A stretch of 64,000 nt of DNA from Talinum fruticosum (GCA_021018815.1 JAITYX010000058.1:2187001-2251000); one strand, 5' to 3'; positions 33,850 to 47,030 are shown, numbered from the stretch's first letter. Notes: generated from the letters alone by a model not told the origin. Translations and numbers: made by a program.

Positions 33850-35380
33850 TCACTATATTCATATCATTAACTCGAACCTAGAAATGCAGTAGAGGCCCTA
33901 AATGAACTTGAATGGGTAGAGGCCATACAAGAGGAACTTAATCAATTTGAAAGAAACTAAGTCCGGACTTTGACCAAACGACCTTCCGATCACCCAGTCA
34001 TAGGAACCAAATGGGTTTTCAAGAACAAGCTGGATGAGGATGGGTTGGTAGTCAGAAATAAGGCTAGACTTATGGCTCAAGGTTACAATCAAGAAGAAGG
34101 GATTGATTGTGGGGAAACCTTTGCATCGGTTGCTAGGATCGAAGAAATTAGAATCCTCTTGGCATTTGTATCAAGCATGAATATTAAATTGCATCAAACG
34201 GATGTCAAATGTGCTTTTCTGCATGGTTTCATTCAAGTGGAAGTCAATGTTGAGCAACCCCTGGATTTGAAAACTCGGAATTCCCAAATCATGTTTTCAA
34301 ACCGCAAAAGGCTCTTTATGGTCTTAAACAAGCTCCCGGAGCTTGGTATGAAAGACTTGGTTGAAAATGATTTCAAAAGAGGTTAGATTGACAAAACTCT
34401 TTTCACAAAAACCTAGGGGAAAGACTTTCTTATTGCTCATATTTATGTTGATGATATAATTTTTGGAGCTACTAATGAAAATATCTGTCGAGGTTTTTCC
34501 GAGTTGATGAGACAGGAATTCTAAATGAGCATGATGGGAGAGCTCAATGTCTTTCTTGGTCTACAAATCGGACAAGATAAAGATGGCATCTATGTCCATC
34601 AATCTAAGTATACGAAGGAGTTCGTTGAAGAAGTACAAGCTTCAAGATGCAAAACATGCAACAACACCAATGAGTAGCGAGCATGAAACTGGACTCGGAC
34701 AAAAAAGGTAAAGCAAGTAGATAAGAAACTTTATCGAGGTATGATTGGATCTCTACTATATCTCACATCTAGTAGGCCAAACATTATGTTTAGTGTGTGT
34801 TTGTGTGCAAGATTCCAAGCTAATAAAAAAGAATCACATCTCACTTTGTGAAGAGAATTTTTAGATATCTTGCAGGGACATAGAATTTAGGTCTATGGTT
34901 CTTAAGAGACTCGAACCGATGCTCACTGGATACTCAAATGCTGACTATGCTGGATACAAGGTTGATAGAAAGAGCACATCTAGAGCATGCCAGCTTATGG
35001 GTCAATCCCTTATATCTTTGCACTCAAAGAAGCAAAACTCAATTGCTCTATCAACTCGCTGAAGCTGAGTACATTGCGGTTGGAGCTTGCTGTGCTCTAT
35101 TTCTATGGATCAAGCAACACTTGAAGGATCTTGGACTATCATTCAAATCTATCCTAATCAAGTGTGATAATCAAAGTGCAAGTAGCATCACTAAGAATCC
35201 AGTTTAGCATTATTGAGGTCAGGTATCATTTTCCGAGAGACCATTCTAAGAAAGGTGATATTGAACTTGAATTCATTCCTACGGAATTTCGAGTTAGTCG
35301 ATATTTTCACTAAGCCACTCAGTGAAGATAAGTTTTGTTTTATTAGGAATGAGCTTAGAATGATTAATGTATGATTATGT
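33850..35380 (+). pseudogene. C3 reverse transcriptase and RNase H, broken
   Basis: 33970-34386 keeps T-K-W-V-F-K-N-K-L-D, K-A-R-L-M-A-Q-G-Y-N-Q and D-V-K-C-A-F-L-H-G, the fingers and palm of a copia reverse transcriptase. The catalytic Y-V-D-D-I-I-F is at about 34448-34468. RNase H runs from about 34730 (M-I-G-S-L-L-Y-L-T-S-S-R-P) through A-E-A-E-Y-I-A-V-G and C-D-N-Q-S-A to about 35290 (G-D-I-E-L-E-F-I-P-T). Stops and frameshifts separate the blocks. Confidence 0.9.
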
Positions 35381-35935
35381 GTTTTTCTAAGTGAAATTGT
35401 CTTGCATGATTATATGTTATATGTTTTCCTTCTTTGGTTAGTAACAATTGGTTCAGTTGACCTAGTGAAACCGAGCCAGGAGTTATTATGTGTTTTCGTT
35501 TTCATATTCACTCGTAAACCATACTGAGTCGACTTAGTATTTGAGAAAAATGGACTTCAAACTTCGAAATCATTTCTAGAGTAGTGGATAATGTCGAAAT
35601 TTCTTTTAAATTTTCTCACTCTCTCTCTTTCTACCGCACGCATCGATAAGTGAACTAATCGTTGGGAGAAAGTCACTAGAATTCTAATCATTGTAGAGCA
35701 GTAAACGTCACTAATGTCCGAGGCGACCGATGGAGGCCGAGGTCGAACCGAATACCGAAGGACATTCCTTTTCGCTATAAATAGTATCCCTTTACCTTCA
35801 TTTCACTACTTTTCTCTCTGTTAACCTACTTTCTCACTTACTTGCTCTCGCACCGAAAGTTCTTAGTACTCTCTCTCTATCTCTCTATCTCTCTCGTCCT
35901 TCGAGTTTGCTTTCTCTCGGTCAAATTCATTAGCC

Positions 35936-37560
35936 ATGCTTAAAAGAGGTTCAACCCAACATTTTCTAGGGTCTGCGACCAAGAAACCTCGCACCAAGAA
36001 AACTCAAGAGGGCACCTCTAACCCCTCCAAAATCTTCGGCACCCAAGCACCTCACGTTGGATGACAAGTTCTTCCGAACCACATAATTTTCGTGGTTGTC
36101 TCACATCAAAACCACTAGAGCGTATAACTTCCTCTCGCTTCGGTGAGTTTATTTACCTAGAACTCGTTGCTTGAGTTGTATTCTAATCTATCCCGCTCCG
36201 AGGGAGTTATCACCTCATGAGTTCGCAACACGCTTGTGCGCATCAATCTTTTCCTCCTCCATCGTCTTTTCAAAGTTTCCTCTCTCTTTCTTAACTAGAA
36301 TCCCATCCCTTTCAATGAGATTGCGGATGAGTTTTTGAAAAATATTCCAAGGAAGTCCCCGAGTCACGAAAGAATTTGTCTCGTTACTAAGATGAAGACC
36401 GAGGCTAGACTTCTTTGTTTTTGTCCGATGAGAACTTTCTTTTCTCATCACTCAAGCCAAGAGAATCCTAATTCTAAGATTCTCAAAGCTTTATTTGATA
36501 TCCTTGAGGGCTACGATGTAAACATCTTCCCAACCATCATCGAGCAAATGGCCACCGTGCGCACTCAATCCAAGAAATACTCCCTCTTCCCTTCGGAGCC
36601 CTTTTAACCGTAGTCTTCAAGCGGTTTAAGGTTCCCTCCTCAAACCCAAATGTAGCGTCCGAGGCTACCATTGTTGTTGGCACGAAGGAACTTCGGGATA
36701 CGGGTACCAGGAGACAAAGCCCGTGTCCGGGTTCATAGGTCGAACCGAATCCTCCTTCACCCCCTCCTAAGACTCGGACTCGGACTCCCCTATCTCTCCC
36801 TCCTACAGCTGGTGGTGTATCCACCTCGGGACCTCTTCCCGAAGCCACTGTTGCCCTGTCTACAGCTTCTGATAGACAAGCTCTCTTCCGTGACCGAAGA
36901 TTTTCGGGCTACTCTTTGCTCCTACAAAAACGTCCTTCGTAACATGGTCAAAATCTAGAAGGTGGTTCAATCTCGGATCCTGGAGCACTAAGATTTGCTC
37001 CTCGAGATGAAGAACCTGGTTAAAGAGCAACAGGAGCAACTTCAGCTCCTCTGCGAAAGGAGAACCAAGGCTACTCAGGACCTAGACAGCTCGGATACTT
37101 TTAAGGAGTCCTCGAGCCCTCGCCAAGTCCCTCTTCGAAGAGGCGAAGAAGAAGAGGAAGCTGCAGTTGAAGTAGCTTAGTTTGAGGAGAAGGAGGAAGA
37201 GAAGGAAGAGTAGAAGGAGGAAGAAGGAGAAAAGAAGGAGGAGGCCGAGGGATAAGGTGTCGAAGTTCCTCAACCGGAGCCGATCAACTCGGACATGCAG
37301 CCTCGACTGGGTTAGAAGACCCTGCGGACATTGGTCAGCCCACAGCTGTCAAACTAGAAGAAGCACCCCCTCCGTGATTTTCCAAGAGGATGAGCCTCTG
37401 GATGACATAGTTCCGGGTCAACCACCGAAACCGAATCACTACCGGAGATCCCGAGTGCTTCGCCACCGCGGTCCGCAACGTCATCCCAAGCCTACTAGCG
37501 CCGGCGCACTACTCACTCATCCACCTCAAGCACACACAGCACCTCCAAGCACCGCCATCT
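35936..37560 (+). pseudogene. C3 ORF2 (unassigned ORF downstream of pol), broken
   Basis: Starts at the ATG at 35936 (M-L-K-R-G-S). The N-terminal domain includes F-P/L-S-H-I-K-T-T-R-like and M-R-T-F-F-S-H-H-S-S-Q-E-N-P-N-S-K (36420-36490). A Pro/Ser/Thr-rich stretch follows. The next part contains L-L-E-M-K-N-L-V-K-E-Q-Q-E-Q-L (coiled-coil-like, about 37003) and a Lys/Arg/Glu-rich C-terminal part. A hydrophobic frame at 37555-37640 could be read as a membrane segment, but probably lies in the 3' untranslated part. Function unknown; compare C1, C2, C4 and C5. Confidence 0.7.
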
Positions 37561-38054
37561 TAATTCCTTTTCTTTTGTTTTTATTTTTTATCCAAACATC
37601 AATTGTATCATTTGGATGTGTTCTTCCCTGTTGTTGTATTTTTTTGTTGAAAGGCAAGGGGAGAACAATAGAAAAAATTGATGTTGTTATGTTTAGGGGA
37701 GCTCTCTCACCCTATTTTCATGTATAGTTTTTCTTGTATAAATAAATGACTTTTCTTTCTTTCGATAACATTCTTTCCGAGTTCGATCTCTTATATATTT
37801 ATTTTTGCTCCGATATATCTCGTTTGTATTTTGTTGTTGCTCTACACTCGTAATAGTTGTTCATTTTTTTTACTAAATGAGTTATCCATAGAAATGTTCT
37901 AAGTAGTTATAGTATCCGAAATGTTTTTTTTTTTTCGCTAAGTACGAATCACTTCATTCACTACCTCTTATTCCGATATGTTCTATCGAGTAAGAACGAA
38001 AACTTATGTTTTTAACTAACAAAGTTTCTATCTCGAGTGTCAAATGCCTTTCAT

Positions 38055-38068
38055 TAAAAAAGGGAGAT
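38055..38068 (+). other. C3 polypurine tract
   Basis: TTAAAAAAGGGAGAT immediately precedes the 3' LTR. Confidence 0.85.
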
Positions 38069-39557
38069 TGAAGACTCGGACTCGGAATCTAAATCATTTT
38101 GAGTAATACATAAAGACTCGTGTACAACCTCATCCCTCATAAGTTTTGATTACAAGTCATTCCGAGTGTTATAGAAACTCCCGCATAAGTTTTCATTCGT
38201 TTTTGACTCGACTTAGAGAACATATTCTTGTTTATCTTCTCACATTGATGTTTCGACTCACTCGGACATCACTCGGATCTATCGCATGTTCAAATAATTT
38301 CTCTAATACTTCTTATCCGAGTTCCGATTGCATATTTCAAAGCCAAGTGAATTACAAGTGTTAATTCATCTTTCTAAGTCAAGTATGTATGTTTCGAATT
38401 ATTTGTCCAGATCCAGTCCTTATACTCTAATGTTTTTACTCTTATAACTTGATCTTTCTTAGGATCGACTCGATGGAATTTGAGTATAATGAATATTAGA
38501 CTCGGAAAATTCCACTCTTCTAGGACTAAGATAGTTATACACTTGATTATCTTAATTAAATTATTATCTCGTGCATAATCTTTGACCAAAGTATTTTATA
38601 ATTTGAGAACCAAAGTGGTTTACTTTTGTAAGTTATCCACACGAGGCTATCTCTTTTTGAATTACAAAAGTAACCGGCTTCAAGCTATCAATCACCAGCA
38701 GACAAGGCTTATCTACTTCCGAACAAGGCTTAGACGCCGTGTCGTGGTTGTCTCTTTCCAAAACTGGAAAACTTCAACGCTAAGCTCAACGGTGGATTCC
38801 ACCTGGCTTTTCGGATATCACTAGTTGACTGGAGCACCTTTAGGAGTCAAGAGCCATTGCACCACATTCACATCTCCACGGATCTTTTCTAAGCGACTCG
38901 TAAGAGCCGTTACAGCGTCCGTAAAAGACTTCAGCCTGGAACCAAGACACAACAGCTAATCTAGTTGGTCATCTATAAATAGAAGCCACTTCACAAGACT
39001 TGAAGATTGTCTGGAACTATTGTTGAAACACATTACTTAAGAAAAAGTCATTGTTTTCATATTCAATCTTCTATTTACAAATCTCAGCTTGTAATTCATA
39101 CTTTTTGAGTTGTAAAGTCTTGTAATCAGTTACCTACTCTTCTTACTTTCCGAGTAAGGTCCCTTGACCGAGCTATAAGGGTTAACTCGGCTCACTGTCC
39201 CTAATTGTAAAGGTTACCTTAGTTAGGTAGTACTAAATCGGATAAGGGAACTTTTAAGTCTAGGAAAACTCGTGAGGAATTGTCTAAGGGAGCAATTCTG
39301 GTTGAGTTAGTCCATTGTATTTTGAGGATTCAAAATAGTGGATTTGACTTGGTGCTTGGATTAGCACTCGTCCGTGGTTTTCTTCCCCAGGAGGCTTTCA
39401 ACGTATTTTTGACTTTACACTTTTCCGAGTCCAATCTAGACTCAGATTATGTTGTTCATTCTTTTCAAGGTTAAACTTTCCAAGTTTGTTAAAATTCCTC
39501 CATCACCCTATTCAGCCCTCTCTAAGGTGACTAAGACTCTCCAAGAGCAAACCTTCA
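38069..39557 (+). repeat. C3 3' LTR
   Basis: Begins TGAAGACTCGGACTCGGAAT and ends CAAGAGCAAACCTTCA; 1489 bases. Its TATA box is at 38974-38982. The GGATG duplication follows. Confidence 0.95.
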
Positions 39558-40080
39558 GGATGTAAGCGCTTTGTGTATAACAATGGTAAGGAACATCTAA
39601 CTAATTTTGATGCACGATCAAATGAAGGTATATTTCTAGATTAGTCATCCCATAGTAAGGCTTATAGGATCATTAAGAAAGGAACTAACAAAAGGGAAGA
39701 ATGTATCCATGTTGTCTTTGACGAAATTGATCATAGCAGGACAAGTGAATCCACTTTCTCGGACCTCATGCTCAACCAAGATGAAGATGACATAGCAGAA
39801 TTTGAGCTCGGAATGAACCAAAACAAAGGAACCGAGACAACTCATAATGAGCCAAAACAAAGGAACTGAGACAACTCAGAATGAGCCAACCTAAAATGAG
39901 TTAGCCTAGGAACCAGCTCGGATCGCTGAAGGACAAGCTAATGAAGAAGTTCAACAAGAAGAATCAATTGAAGGTCGGACCATTCAACCAACAAACTTGG
40001 TAAATCATAGGACATGTAAAGCTTTCAAATATGCATCCAAGTCACCCACCGAGAGAATATTCTTTCGATATCAATAGTGG
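39558..40080 (+). pseudogene. C2 integrase C-terminus and linker (continuation of 28920)
   Basis: Directly after C3 the C2 reading resumes with G-C-K-R-F-V-Y-N-N-G-K and D-A-R-S-N-E-G, then A-Y-R-I and E-C-I-H-V-V-F-D-E-I. The stretch corresponds to C4 52290-52470. A short local duplication (AAAACAAAGGAACCGAGACAACTC, given here only as an approximate 39823-39877 repeat) follows. Stops are present. Confidence 0.85.
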
Positions 40081-40179
40081 GGTAAAAACTTGGTCTTCTT
40101 TGAAAAATTAATGTGCATCCTCAACATTCATTTCATTAATTGAACTTAAAAATGTACTAGAAGCCTTACTTGAACCCTA

Positions 40180-41660
40180 GTGGGTAGAGACCATGTAAGA
40201 AGAATTAACTCAATTTGAAAGAAACCAAGTCTGGACTTTGACCAAAAGACCTTTTGACCACCCAATAATAGGAGCCAAATGGGTTTTCAAGAACAAACTG
40301 GATGAAGGAGTGTTGGTAGTCGAAATAAGGCCAGATTAGTTGCTCAAGGATATAACTAAGAAGAGGGAATAAATTGTGGGGAAACCTTTGCACCTGTTGC
40401 TAGGATTGAGGCAATCATAATTCTCTTAGCATTTGCATCTATCATGAATATTAAGCTTTATCAAATGGATGTTAAGTGTGCATTTCTCAAGGGTTATATC
40501 CAAGAAGTTTATGTTGAGCAGACCTCGTGGATTTAAAAACTCTTAATTTCCAAATCATGTTTTCAAATTGCAAAAGGATTTGTATGGTCTGAAACAAGCT
40601 CCCAGGGCTTGGTATGAAAGATTAAACAGTTTCTTGGTTGAGAATGACTTCAAAAGGAGTCTTATTGGCAAAACTGTTTATACAAAACCGTGGGGAATGA
40701 TTTACTTATCATTCAGATTTATATTGATGGAGCTACTAATGAAACTCTATGTTAAGAGTTTTTGAGTTAATGAGACAGGAGTTCCAAATGAGCATGATGG
40801 AAGAACTCAATTTCTTCTTTGGGATGCAAATAAAGCAAGATAAGGATGGCATCTATGTTCACCAATCAAAATACACCAAGGAGTTATTGAAGAATTACAA
40901 GCTATAAGATGTGAACCATGCAACAACACCAATGAGTAGCATTACAAAACTGGACTCAAATGAGAAAGGCAAAGCAAGTAGATCAAAAACTATACAGAGG
41001 TATGATTGGATGTCTACTTTATCTCACATCTAGTAGGCTAGATATCATGTTTAATGTCTGCTTGTGTGCAAGATTTCAAGCTAACCCGAAGGAATCACAT
41101 CTCACTACGGTGAAGAGAATCTTTAGATATCTTGCAGGGACTTAGACACTTGATCTCTAGTATTCAAAGGAATCGGATCCGACCCTCACTGCATACTCGG
41201 ATGCCGACTATGTTGGAAACAAAGTTGATAGAAAGAGCACTTTAGGAGCATGCTAATTTCTCGGGTCAATTACTCATCTCGTGGCATTCAAAGAAGTAAA
41301 CCGAATTACCTTATCAACTGTTGAGGCCGACTACATAGCAGATGGAGTTTGTTCTACTTAGATTCTCTAGATTAAGCAACACTTGAAGGATCTAGGACTA
41401 TTATTCACAGTTATCCCAATCAAGTGCGATAATCAAACCGCTATCAACATCACCAAGAATCTAGTTCAAGCATTCCAAAACGAAACACATTGAGGTAAGG
41501 TATCATTTTCTCGTGACACCATTTTGGAGAAGGTGATATTGAACTTGAGTTTATTCCTACCAAATTTAAACTAGCTTATATTTTCACAAAACCTCTGAAG
41601 ATTAGGTTCGCTTTATTAGGAATGAACTTGGCATGCTAAATGCATGATTATCTAATTTAT
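40180..41660 (+). pseudogene. C2 reverse transcriptase and RNase H, broken
   Basis: Blocks recognised: T-K-W-V-F-type fingers (here A-K-W-V-F-K-N-K-L-D, about 40275), Y-Q-M-D-V-K-C-A-F-L-K-G (about 40460), Y-G-L-K-Q-A-P-R-A-W-Y-E-R (40568-40620), and F-Q-M-S-M-M-E-E-L-N-F-F (about 40780). The Y-V-D-D catalytic region is reduced to I-L-M-E-L by a small deletion near 40725. RNase H includes M-I-G-C-L-L-Y-L-T-S-S-R-L-D-I-M and A-D-Y-I-A-D-G-V (about 41325). Confidence 0.88.
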
Positions 41661-42131
41661 TGCATGAGTTATTGTGTTTCGATTGAGTGTTATATACTTT
41701 TTGAGTGAGTAACAAATGGATCAGTTGAACCAAGATGAGACTCGGGCTATGAGTTATTAGTTTTCCGAGTGTGTTATGAGTCACTCGGACACATCACTCA
41801 GTCGGACTCAATTTATGAGAAAAATGGACATCAAAATTCTTAGATTATGTCTAGATCAATGGAGAATATAAGACATGTTTTCGAAAATCTCTTTTTCTCT
41901 CTCCGGTATGCCAATAGTCTGCAAACTAGCCATTAGAGGGGAAACTATTTCGAAGCTAGACGTTACGATAGAATACCGAACGGCCTAATAACCGCTACTT
42001 TGTGGGCTGAGTAAAAGGATTTCGTTCAATGAAAGCTTCGTTCTATAAATAACACCTGCTTTATTCACTTCGTTCACTTTTCTATTTCTTGCTCTCACCC
42101 TCGCTCTCTTATTCTGAACTCCTCTTACTCC

Positions 42132-42732
42132 ATGTCAATTATGCCTAAGAGAGGAAGTATAATGGAAGGAGGTTCAGCCACAAAGAAGGCTCGAACCAAA
42201 GCTACTCACTCGAGAATCTACAAAAAGATCCATCAAAGGGAAAAGCGCTTGCCCTCGATGATAACAAGCTCGTCGTGGCTCAAGCACTAATTTATAGACA
42301 AAAATTCTTCTCCTCCACCACTTTTTCTTACGTAAAATCTACTCTCAACACAGTACGTTTAAGTATTTGTGTTTCGTGACTATATCCGTCCGGAACTCGT
42401 CACCGAGTTCTATTCTCATAAGATAGTGAGAGATAACATTATTTCTTCGTTGTCCAAGACAAAGTCATTCGCATCAATCTCTCTCTCCTTCACAATCTCT
42501 TCCATGTGAAGTGTCTTTTCCTAAATTCTAACCCCATTCTAGTAAATGAAGTCGCTGATGACTTCTTTGATAAGTACGCCAAAGAATTTCCTAAGTCCAG
42601 GAAAAACTTTTATGTGACTCAGCTGACTTCGAAGCAAGACTCGCTTTGCTTCATCTTTATGCGAACCTTCATCTCTTTCTACCCCTTCAAAGAGAACCCT
42701 AATAGCAAAGTGCTTAAGGTTCTCTATGATAT
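42132..42732 (+). pseudogene. C2 ORF2, first part (interrupted by solo LTR B)
   Basis: ATGs at 42132 and 42141 (the latter M-P-K-R-G-S). It includes N-S-N-P-I-L-V-N-E-V-A-D-D-F-F-D-K-Y and M-R-T-F-I-S-F-Y-P (42506-42720), the same blocks as in C1, C3, C4 and C5. The reading is cut after D-I at 42732 and continues at 45890. Confidence 0.78.
42728..42732 (+). repeat. Target-site duplication GATAT, left of solo LTR B
   Basis: GATAT; repeated at 45890-45894 on the far side. Removing one copy and the LTR restores the C2 ORF2 order seen in the other elements. Confidence 0.9.
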
Positions 42733-45700
42733 TAGTAACACCCCAAAACACCCCCGGGAGTATTACATCGCCGAGTTCCTTAAAGGAACTCCCAAGGCTC
42801 TTCTCGGTGTTGGTTTGGCTGTCTAAACTCAACTTAAGGGTAATACCGGTGGTTCCCAAAGAATCCGAGATTCTCTCGAAAATTTCGGCAGAGCTCCGTT
42901 TGTAATATGGACTAAACCATAGGCTCAAAGCCTTAAAATCCTGCACAAAAAGCATAATAAAACTCGACGAGCCACACGCTCGGAGTATACAACTAAACGG
43001 CCACACGCCGAGTTCAACCAATCATGCGGTAAAACTTAAAACAATCTAACTTAACTAATCTAAATGGTTACTATACATTTGGTACGACTATATGCACTCG
43101 AATTACAAGTACAATACTAAGAAGTATAAGAAATGTATATTCTTGACTTGAATCGCTCGGCACACATCAAACGACGAATCGGCGGAGTCCGAAACGTGTT
43201 AAGTGCGGATTGTGCTTCGAAAGTGTACCTGCAACACTGGGTGGGGACGGGGCAATTTGTGGGGTGAGCAATAGTCAACGGGCTCACCGGAGTCTTAAAC
43301 CCTTAAAATGGAAATTCTTTACACATAATACTCATAATAATGAAATCTGCGAAAACATAATAACGTAATAGAAATCTATATACTTTTCATTGAAATCTCT
43401 TGTAATGAAAAAATCAAGACTCTTTAATCACTTAAAAGCACACATTCACATTCAAGAATACTTGTTTCGGGGTTGAATCAACTTTTCTGGGCCTTTTGAG
43501 GATTCGAACTAGCACTTCTTTTCTCATAATTTCACGTAGTTTCTCGATTTCTCTTATTTCGCGAGGCGCGACCCCGCATAAAAGGCTCCCGGACCTATCT
43601 TCGAGGAAGTCTCGGATCGGGCATCCTGCCACCGCAAGACCCTCGTTAGAATCCTTCCCTTGAAGTCTTTAGCTGGGCGTCCCCAGTTCGAACCCTTCGG
43701 TATGCTAAACGATCCGTAGCCTCGTTGATTCAAAACTCTTTGCACATTCTCATTCATCACATTTACTTCACAACTTTCTCAATCGATTTAGTATTAAGGA
43801 GGCATGACACCACGTGTCACCCTTACAAATTCACTTTCTCAAATCAGCTTTGCTTCTTTAAAACACATTCACGTTCGAAAGACAGTTCACAAGAAATTGC
43901 AATCAAGTATCATTTCACATAAAATACAAAACTCCTTTCGAAACTATTTTTGAGCATCATGTAAAGTAATCACATGGCACAAAGAATCACCATTCATTAC
44001 AAGCAATCATCCTCAACTCTTTTCCAACTAAGCTTTTCTCAATTCATCAGTTTGGTATGATTGAATCCATTTTCCGAGCCACAATAACCACAAGTAGATA
44101 TTATTTAACTCGACGTTCTCACTTCTCCCAATTCACTATCTTTACCTCAATTCCTCATTTCATGACTTCACCGTGTAAACCGACCTCTTTTGCCCTCATT
44201 CAACCATATAACCTTAAACTTATGCTATCGAGTCCCCTCTATCCCCATTCACCCTTTAATTTGATTCATTCCCAAAGATCTTAGACTCGACTTTGGCTTA
44301 GTTCAACTTTACCGTCCCTACTTGCTATTCCCCAACCTCAATTCCCCATTTAATATCTTTTACCTTATTAATCGATTCTTGCTCGCCCATCCCTAATTAT
44401 ATACCTCTTACTCACTTTTCATTATTCAATTCCCGTTAGCTAATTATTTTCACGCTCGGTTCAACCTCGAGGGTTTAATCACCTTTTGAACTCCATTAAT
44501 CTGTCCATCACCCGTCTCTCACTCCCGTGCCGCAATCGTGAAACATTTGCTAAGAACTTACTCCTCTTTTATGCTTAACTCGCTATTTCCCGTTATTAGC
44601 AATTATACCTTAATGTCGTAACTTCAATAAATCTCTAAGAGTCAATCTAAATATCAATTCCATAACTTATGCCCAAACTACATGTGCTTATCCCCGTCCC
44701 CAACCGACCCGATTCCCGTACTACTCATTATACCCAAGCAACCCAACTCCGTCTCGAATTCCCGGTTTCCACCTCGAGCCTAAACAACTACCGATTCCCA
44801 TCACGACTCATTAATTCAACTTTAAGCAACTACTAGACTTATTCAATGGCATACATGCGTTCAATATTTAAATCACATTCAACAATCACAATAAACTCAT
44901 TTGAGTTCGAAATTACTAATAGTTTAGAGTATTAAGACTACCCACCTCGATTCGGGGATTGAAGGTTTGTGATTTGTCGAGGTTCGAGCTCCCTCGGTTT
45001 AGTTCCTTTTTCGGTTCTCGCTTCCCCGCCTCTAGCCCACCGTTTCGCCGCCTCTCGCCTGGTCCCCGCGTGCTTATCGCCGGTCCGCCTCCCTTGTCGC
45101 TGCCGCCGTCGCGTGTCCCGGTCCCCGGTCCCCGGCCCTCGGACTCTCGCTCGCGTCTGTCTCTGTTTGGAGTCCTTCTTTCTCCCTCGCTTGGTCTCGG
45201 TCTCTCGCTCGCTCACTTTCTCACTAGATGGAGGGCAAAGGCTTTCGGCCTCGCTCGGTTCCCGCACGCCCCTCTCTCTCTTTCCCCTTTCGGTGCTCTC
45301 CCTTCGCCCGCGTCCGCTCGCGACGCCGACCGTCGCCTTCGGTCTTGCGGTGGTCGCCCGTCCTCGCGGTCTCCTTCGCCGCGCGCACTCACCCCCTCCC
45401 TCTCTCTCTCTCTCCCGTCCGGTGGTTCTCTCTCTCTCCCTTGCTCTGTTTGCTCTGCTTCTCCTCTTTCTTTCCCCGACCCCCTCCTTCTTTTCCTGCT
45501 CTCTCTCTCTCTCCACCGCTTAATTGGCGGTTAAGGCTCCTAATTGGACCCCCAAATGGCTTAATTATCTCTTCAAAATTCAGTGAAAATAACCACCGGC
45601 CCATATACGACAAGTCCACATCTCCTCCCTTCCGTCCTCTTACGCTACTACGTCCTAACTTATTTTAATATGCCGGCCACGATAATTCTTAATCGCCCAA

Positions 45701-45889
45701 CGGTTCAGCTCGGATGTAAAAGGGAAGGCAATTTCCTTGATTTTATTTATTCGCCTCAGCCTCCAAAGGAATTCTAACGTAATATGTCCGGTCGTAAATA
45801 AAATCAGCCACTCAACCCGCCTAGTTACGGGAAAAATACTCAATAATTCTATGCTTTTCAACTGCTTTCTTTAAAATTCGGGTATTACG
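42733..45889 (-). mobile_element. Solo LTR B (same family as 6241-9459), inverted
   Basis: In reverse complement it runs from CGTAATACCCGAATTTTAAA to GGGGTGTTACTA, closely matching solo LTR A end to end, including the GC-rich purine block (about 45530-44950). The expected TG...CA termini have decayed. GATAT duplications flank it. No internal genes. Length is 3157 bases against 3219 for copy A. The long Arg/Glu- or Ser/Leu-rich open frames at 44938-45668 fall in the low-complexity block and are not accepted. Confidence 0.9.
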
Positions 45890-47030
45890 GATATCCTTGA
45901 AAAGTATAAGGTTGACCTCTTCCTTTTTATTCTGGAGCAGATTGCATCTATTCCTTCTTATCGAAGAAGCCTCTTTACCCCTTTGGAGCTCTTCTTTCTA
46001 CAATCTTTGATTAATTCAAGGTAGATCTTCCTTTAGATCCCGCCATATTTCTAGAGCCTCGCTATTTGTATAAGAAGAGGTGAGATAGTTGGCCTTGGAT
46101 AATAGGAAATACAAGCTGGTGTCTAGGTTAACTCTTCAAAACTTTCTCCTTCTCCTCTTCCCGACACTCGTAAAGATTCCGAGACTCCTCTTCTAATTGC
46201 TCGGACCTTCATCTTCTCAGCCTACTCCTTCTCTTAATTGACTTCGAAGGTGGCTACCTAATTTGTTGCTCGGCCAAGGAGTTATAGTCAACTCTAGGAA
46301 CCTTCCAAACTTTTATGCCTATTTTGACTTAGTTCTAGAGCAAGGCTCAGACTTAGATTGATCGAGTGAAGCCTTAGTTGCTGAGCTCAAGGAGGTGATC
46401 AAGCACCAACAATATCAAATTCCCCGCCTCCAGGAGAGAAGATCAAAAGCCGTTGAGGACTTAGCACCCTCTCGAAGAAGTACAACCTTCTGAGTCCTCT
46501 AGCTCTTTTGACTTTGAGTCGAAGAAGAAGTAAAAGGTGCGAAGAAGCAGACGGAGAAGGAGAAGCGTAAGAACAAGAAGAAACTAGAGCAGTCCTAGTT
46601 GAGGGACAAGGGGACAAGAAACCCGAGGTGATCTCCTCAAATCACACTCGGCTTGCCTCAAAAGAGGCTAGTGATACAGAGCTAGTCTATGGCGCCCTCA
46701 TTAGTTCAACAACCTTCAGCGAAGTGGTCGAGGGCTCGAAAAAGAACCAGAGGATGACCTACCTCCGACCCGCAGGATCTGTAATTCAAATTCTTGATTT
46801 GCTTGTACTTTTCCCTCCTTGCCTAGTTGCATCTACTCGTGGCTACAAGCGTAGGCGTGGTCCTCGTTCTTCTACCTCTACTCGAACTCGCTCCTCCTCC
46901 CTTTTAATTTCATTATTTTTTTTTGTCCAACATCTTTGTACTTCATTGTTTTCCCTCCTTTTTGTTTTAATGAAATGCATAGGGGAGAGAAAAGATAGAT
47001 GTTTAGCTCGGGGGAGTTCTTTATTTTCTT
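45890..47030 (+). pseudogene. C2 ORF2, second part
   Basis: Resumes with D-I-L-E-K-Y-K-V-D-L-F after solo LTR B. It continues through a degenerate Ser/Pro-rich part and a Lys/Glu-rich part (46500-46580: K-K-K.., R-R-R-R-S-V-R type in different frames). Open frame 46628-47032 covers its degraded tail and 3' untranslated part. No function assigned. Confidence 0.65.

Larger units (their letters stand above)
28921..39557 (+). mobile_element. Ty1/copia (Sirevirus-like) element C3, full-length, inserted in C2 integrase
   Basis: 10.6 kb with two LTRs (28921-30400 and 38069-39557), primer-binding site, gag, pol in copia order, ORF2, polypurine tract and a perfect GGATG duplication. The LTRs are clearly diverged by eye (roughly nine in ten bases alike), so it is not recent. 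Every coding region has stops or shifts, so it is not autonomous. Confidence 0.95.

Noticed and set aside
37555..37640. Hydrophobic stretch as an envelope transmembrane segment of C3 ORF2
   Set aside because: It lies after the point where the other copies appear to end, in a T-rich stretch. The frame is not shared with C4, so an untranslated region is more likely.
44938..45668. Overlapping open frames of 146-192 residues
   Set aside because: Same low-complexity LTR block in solo LTR B. No domain, start context or conserved frame.
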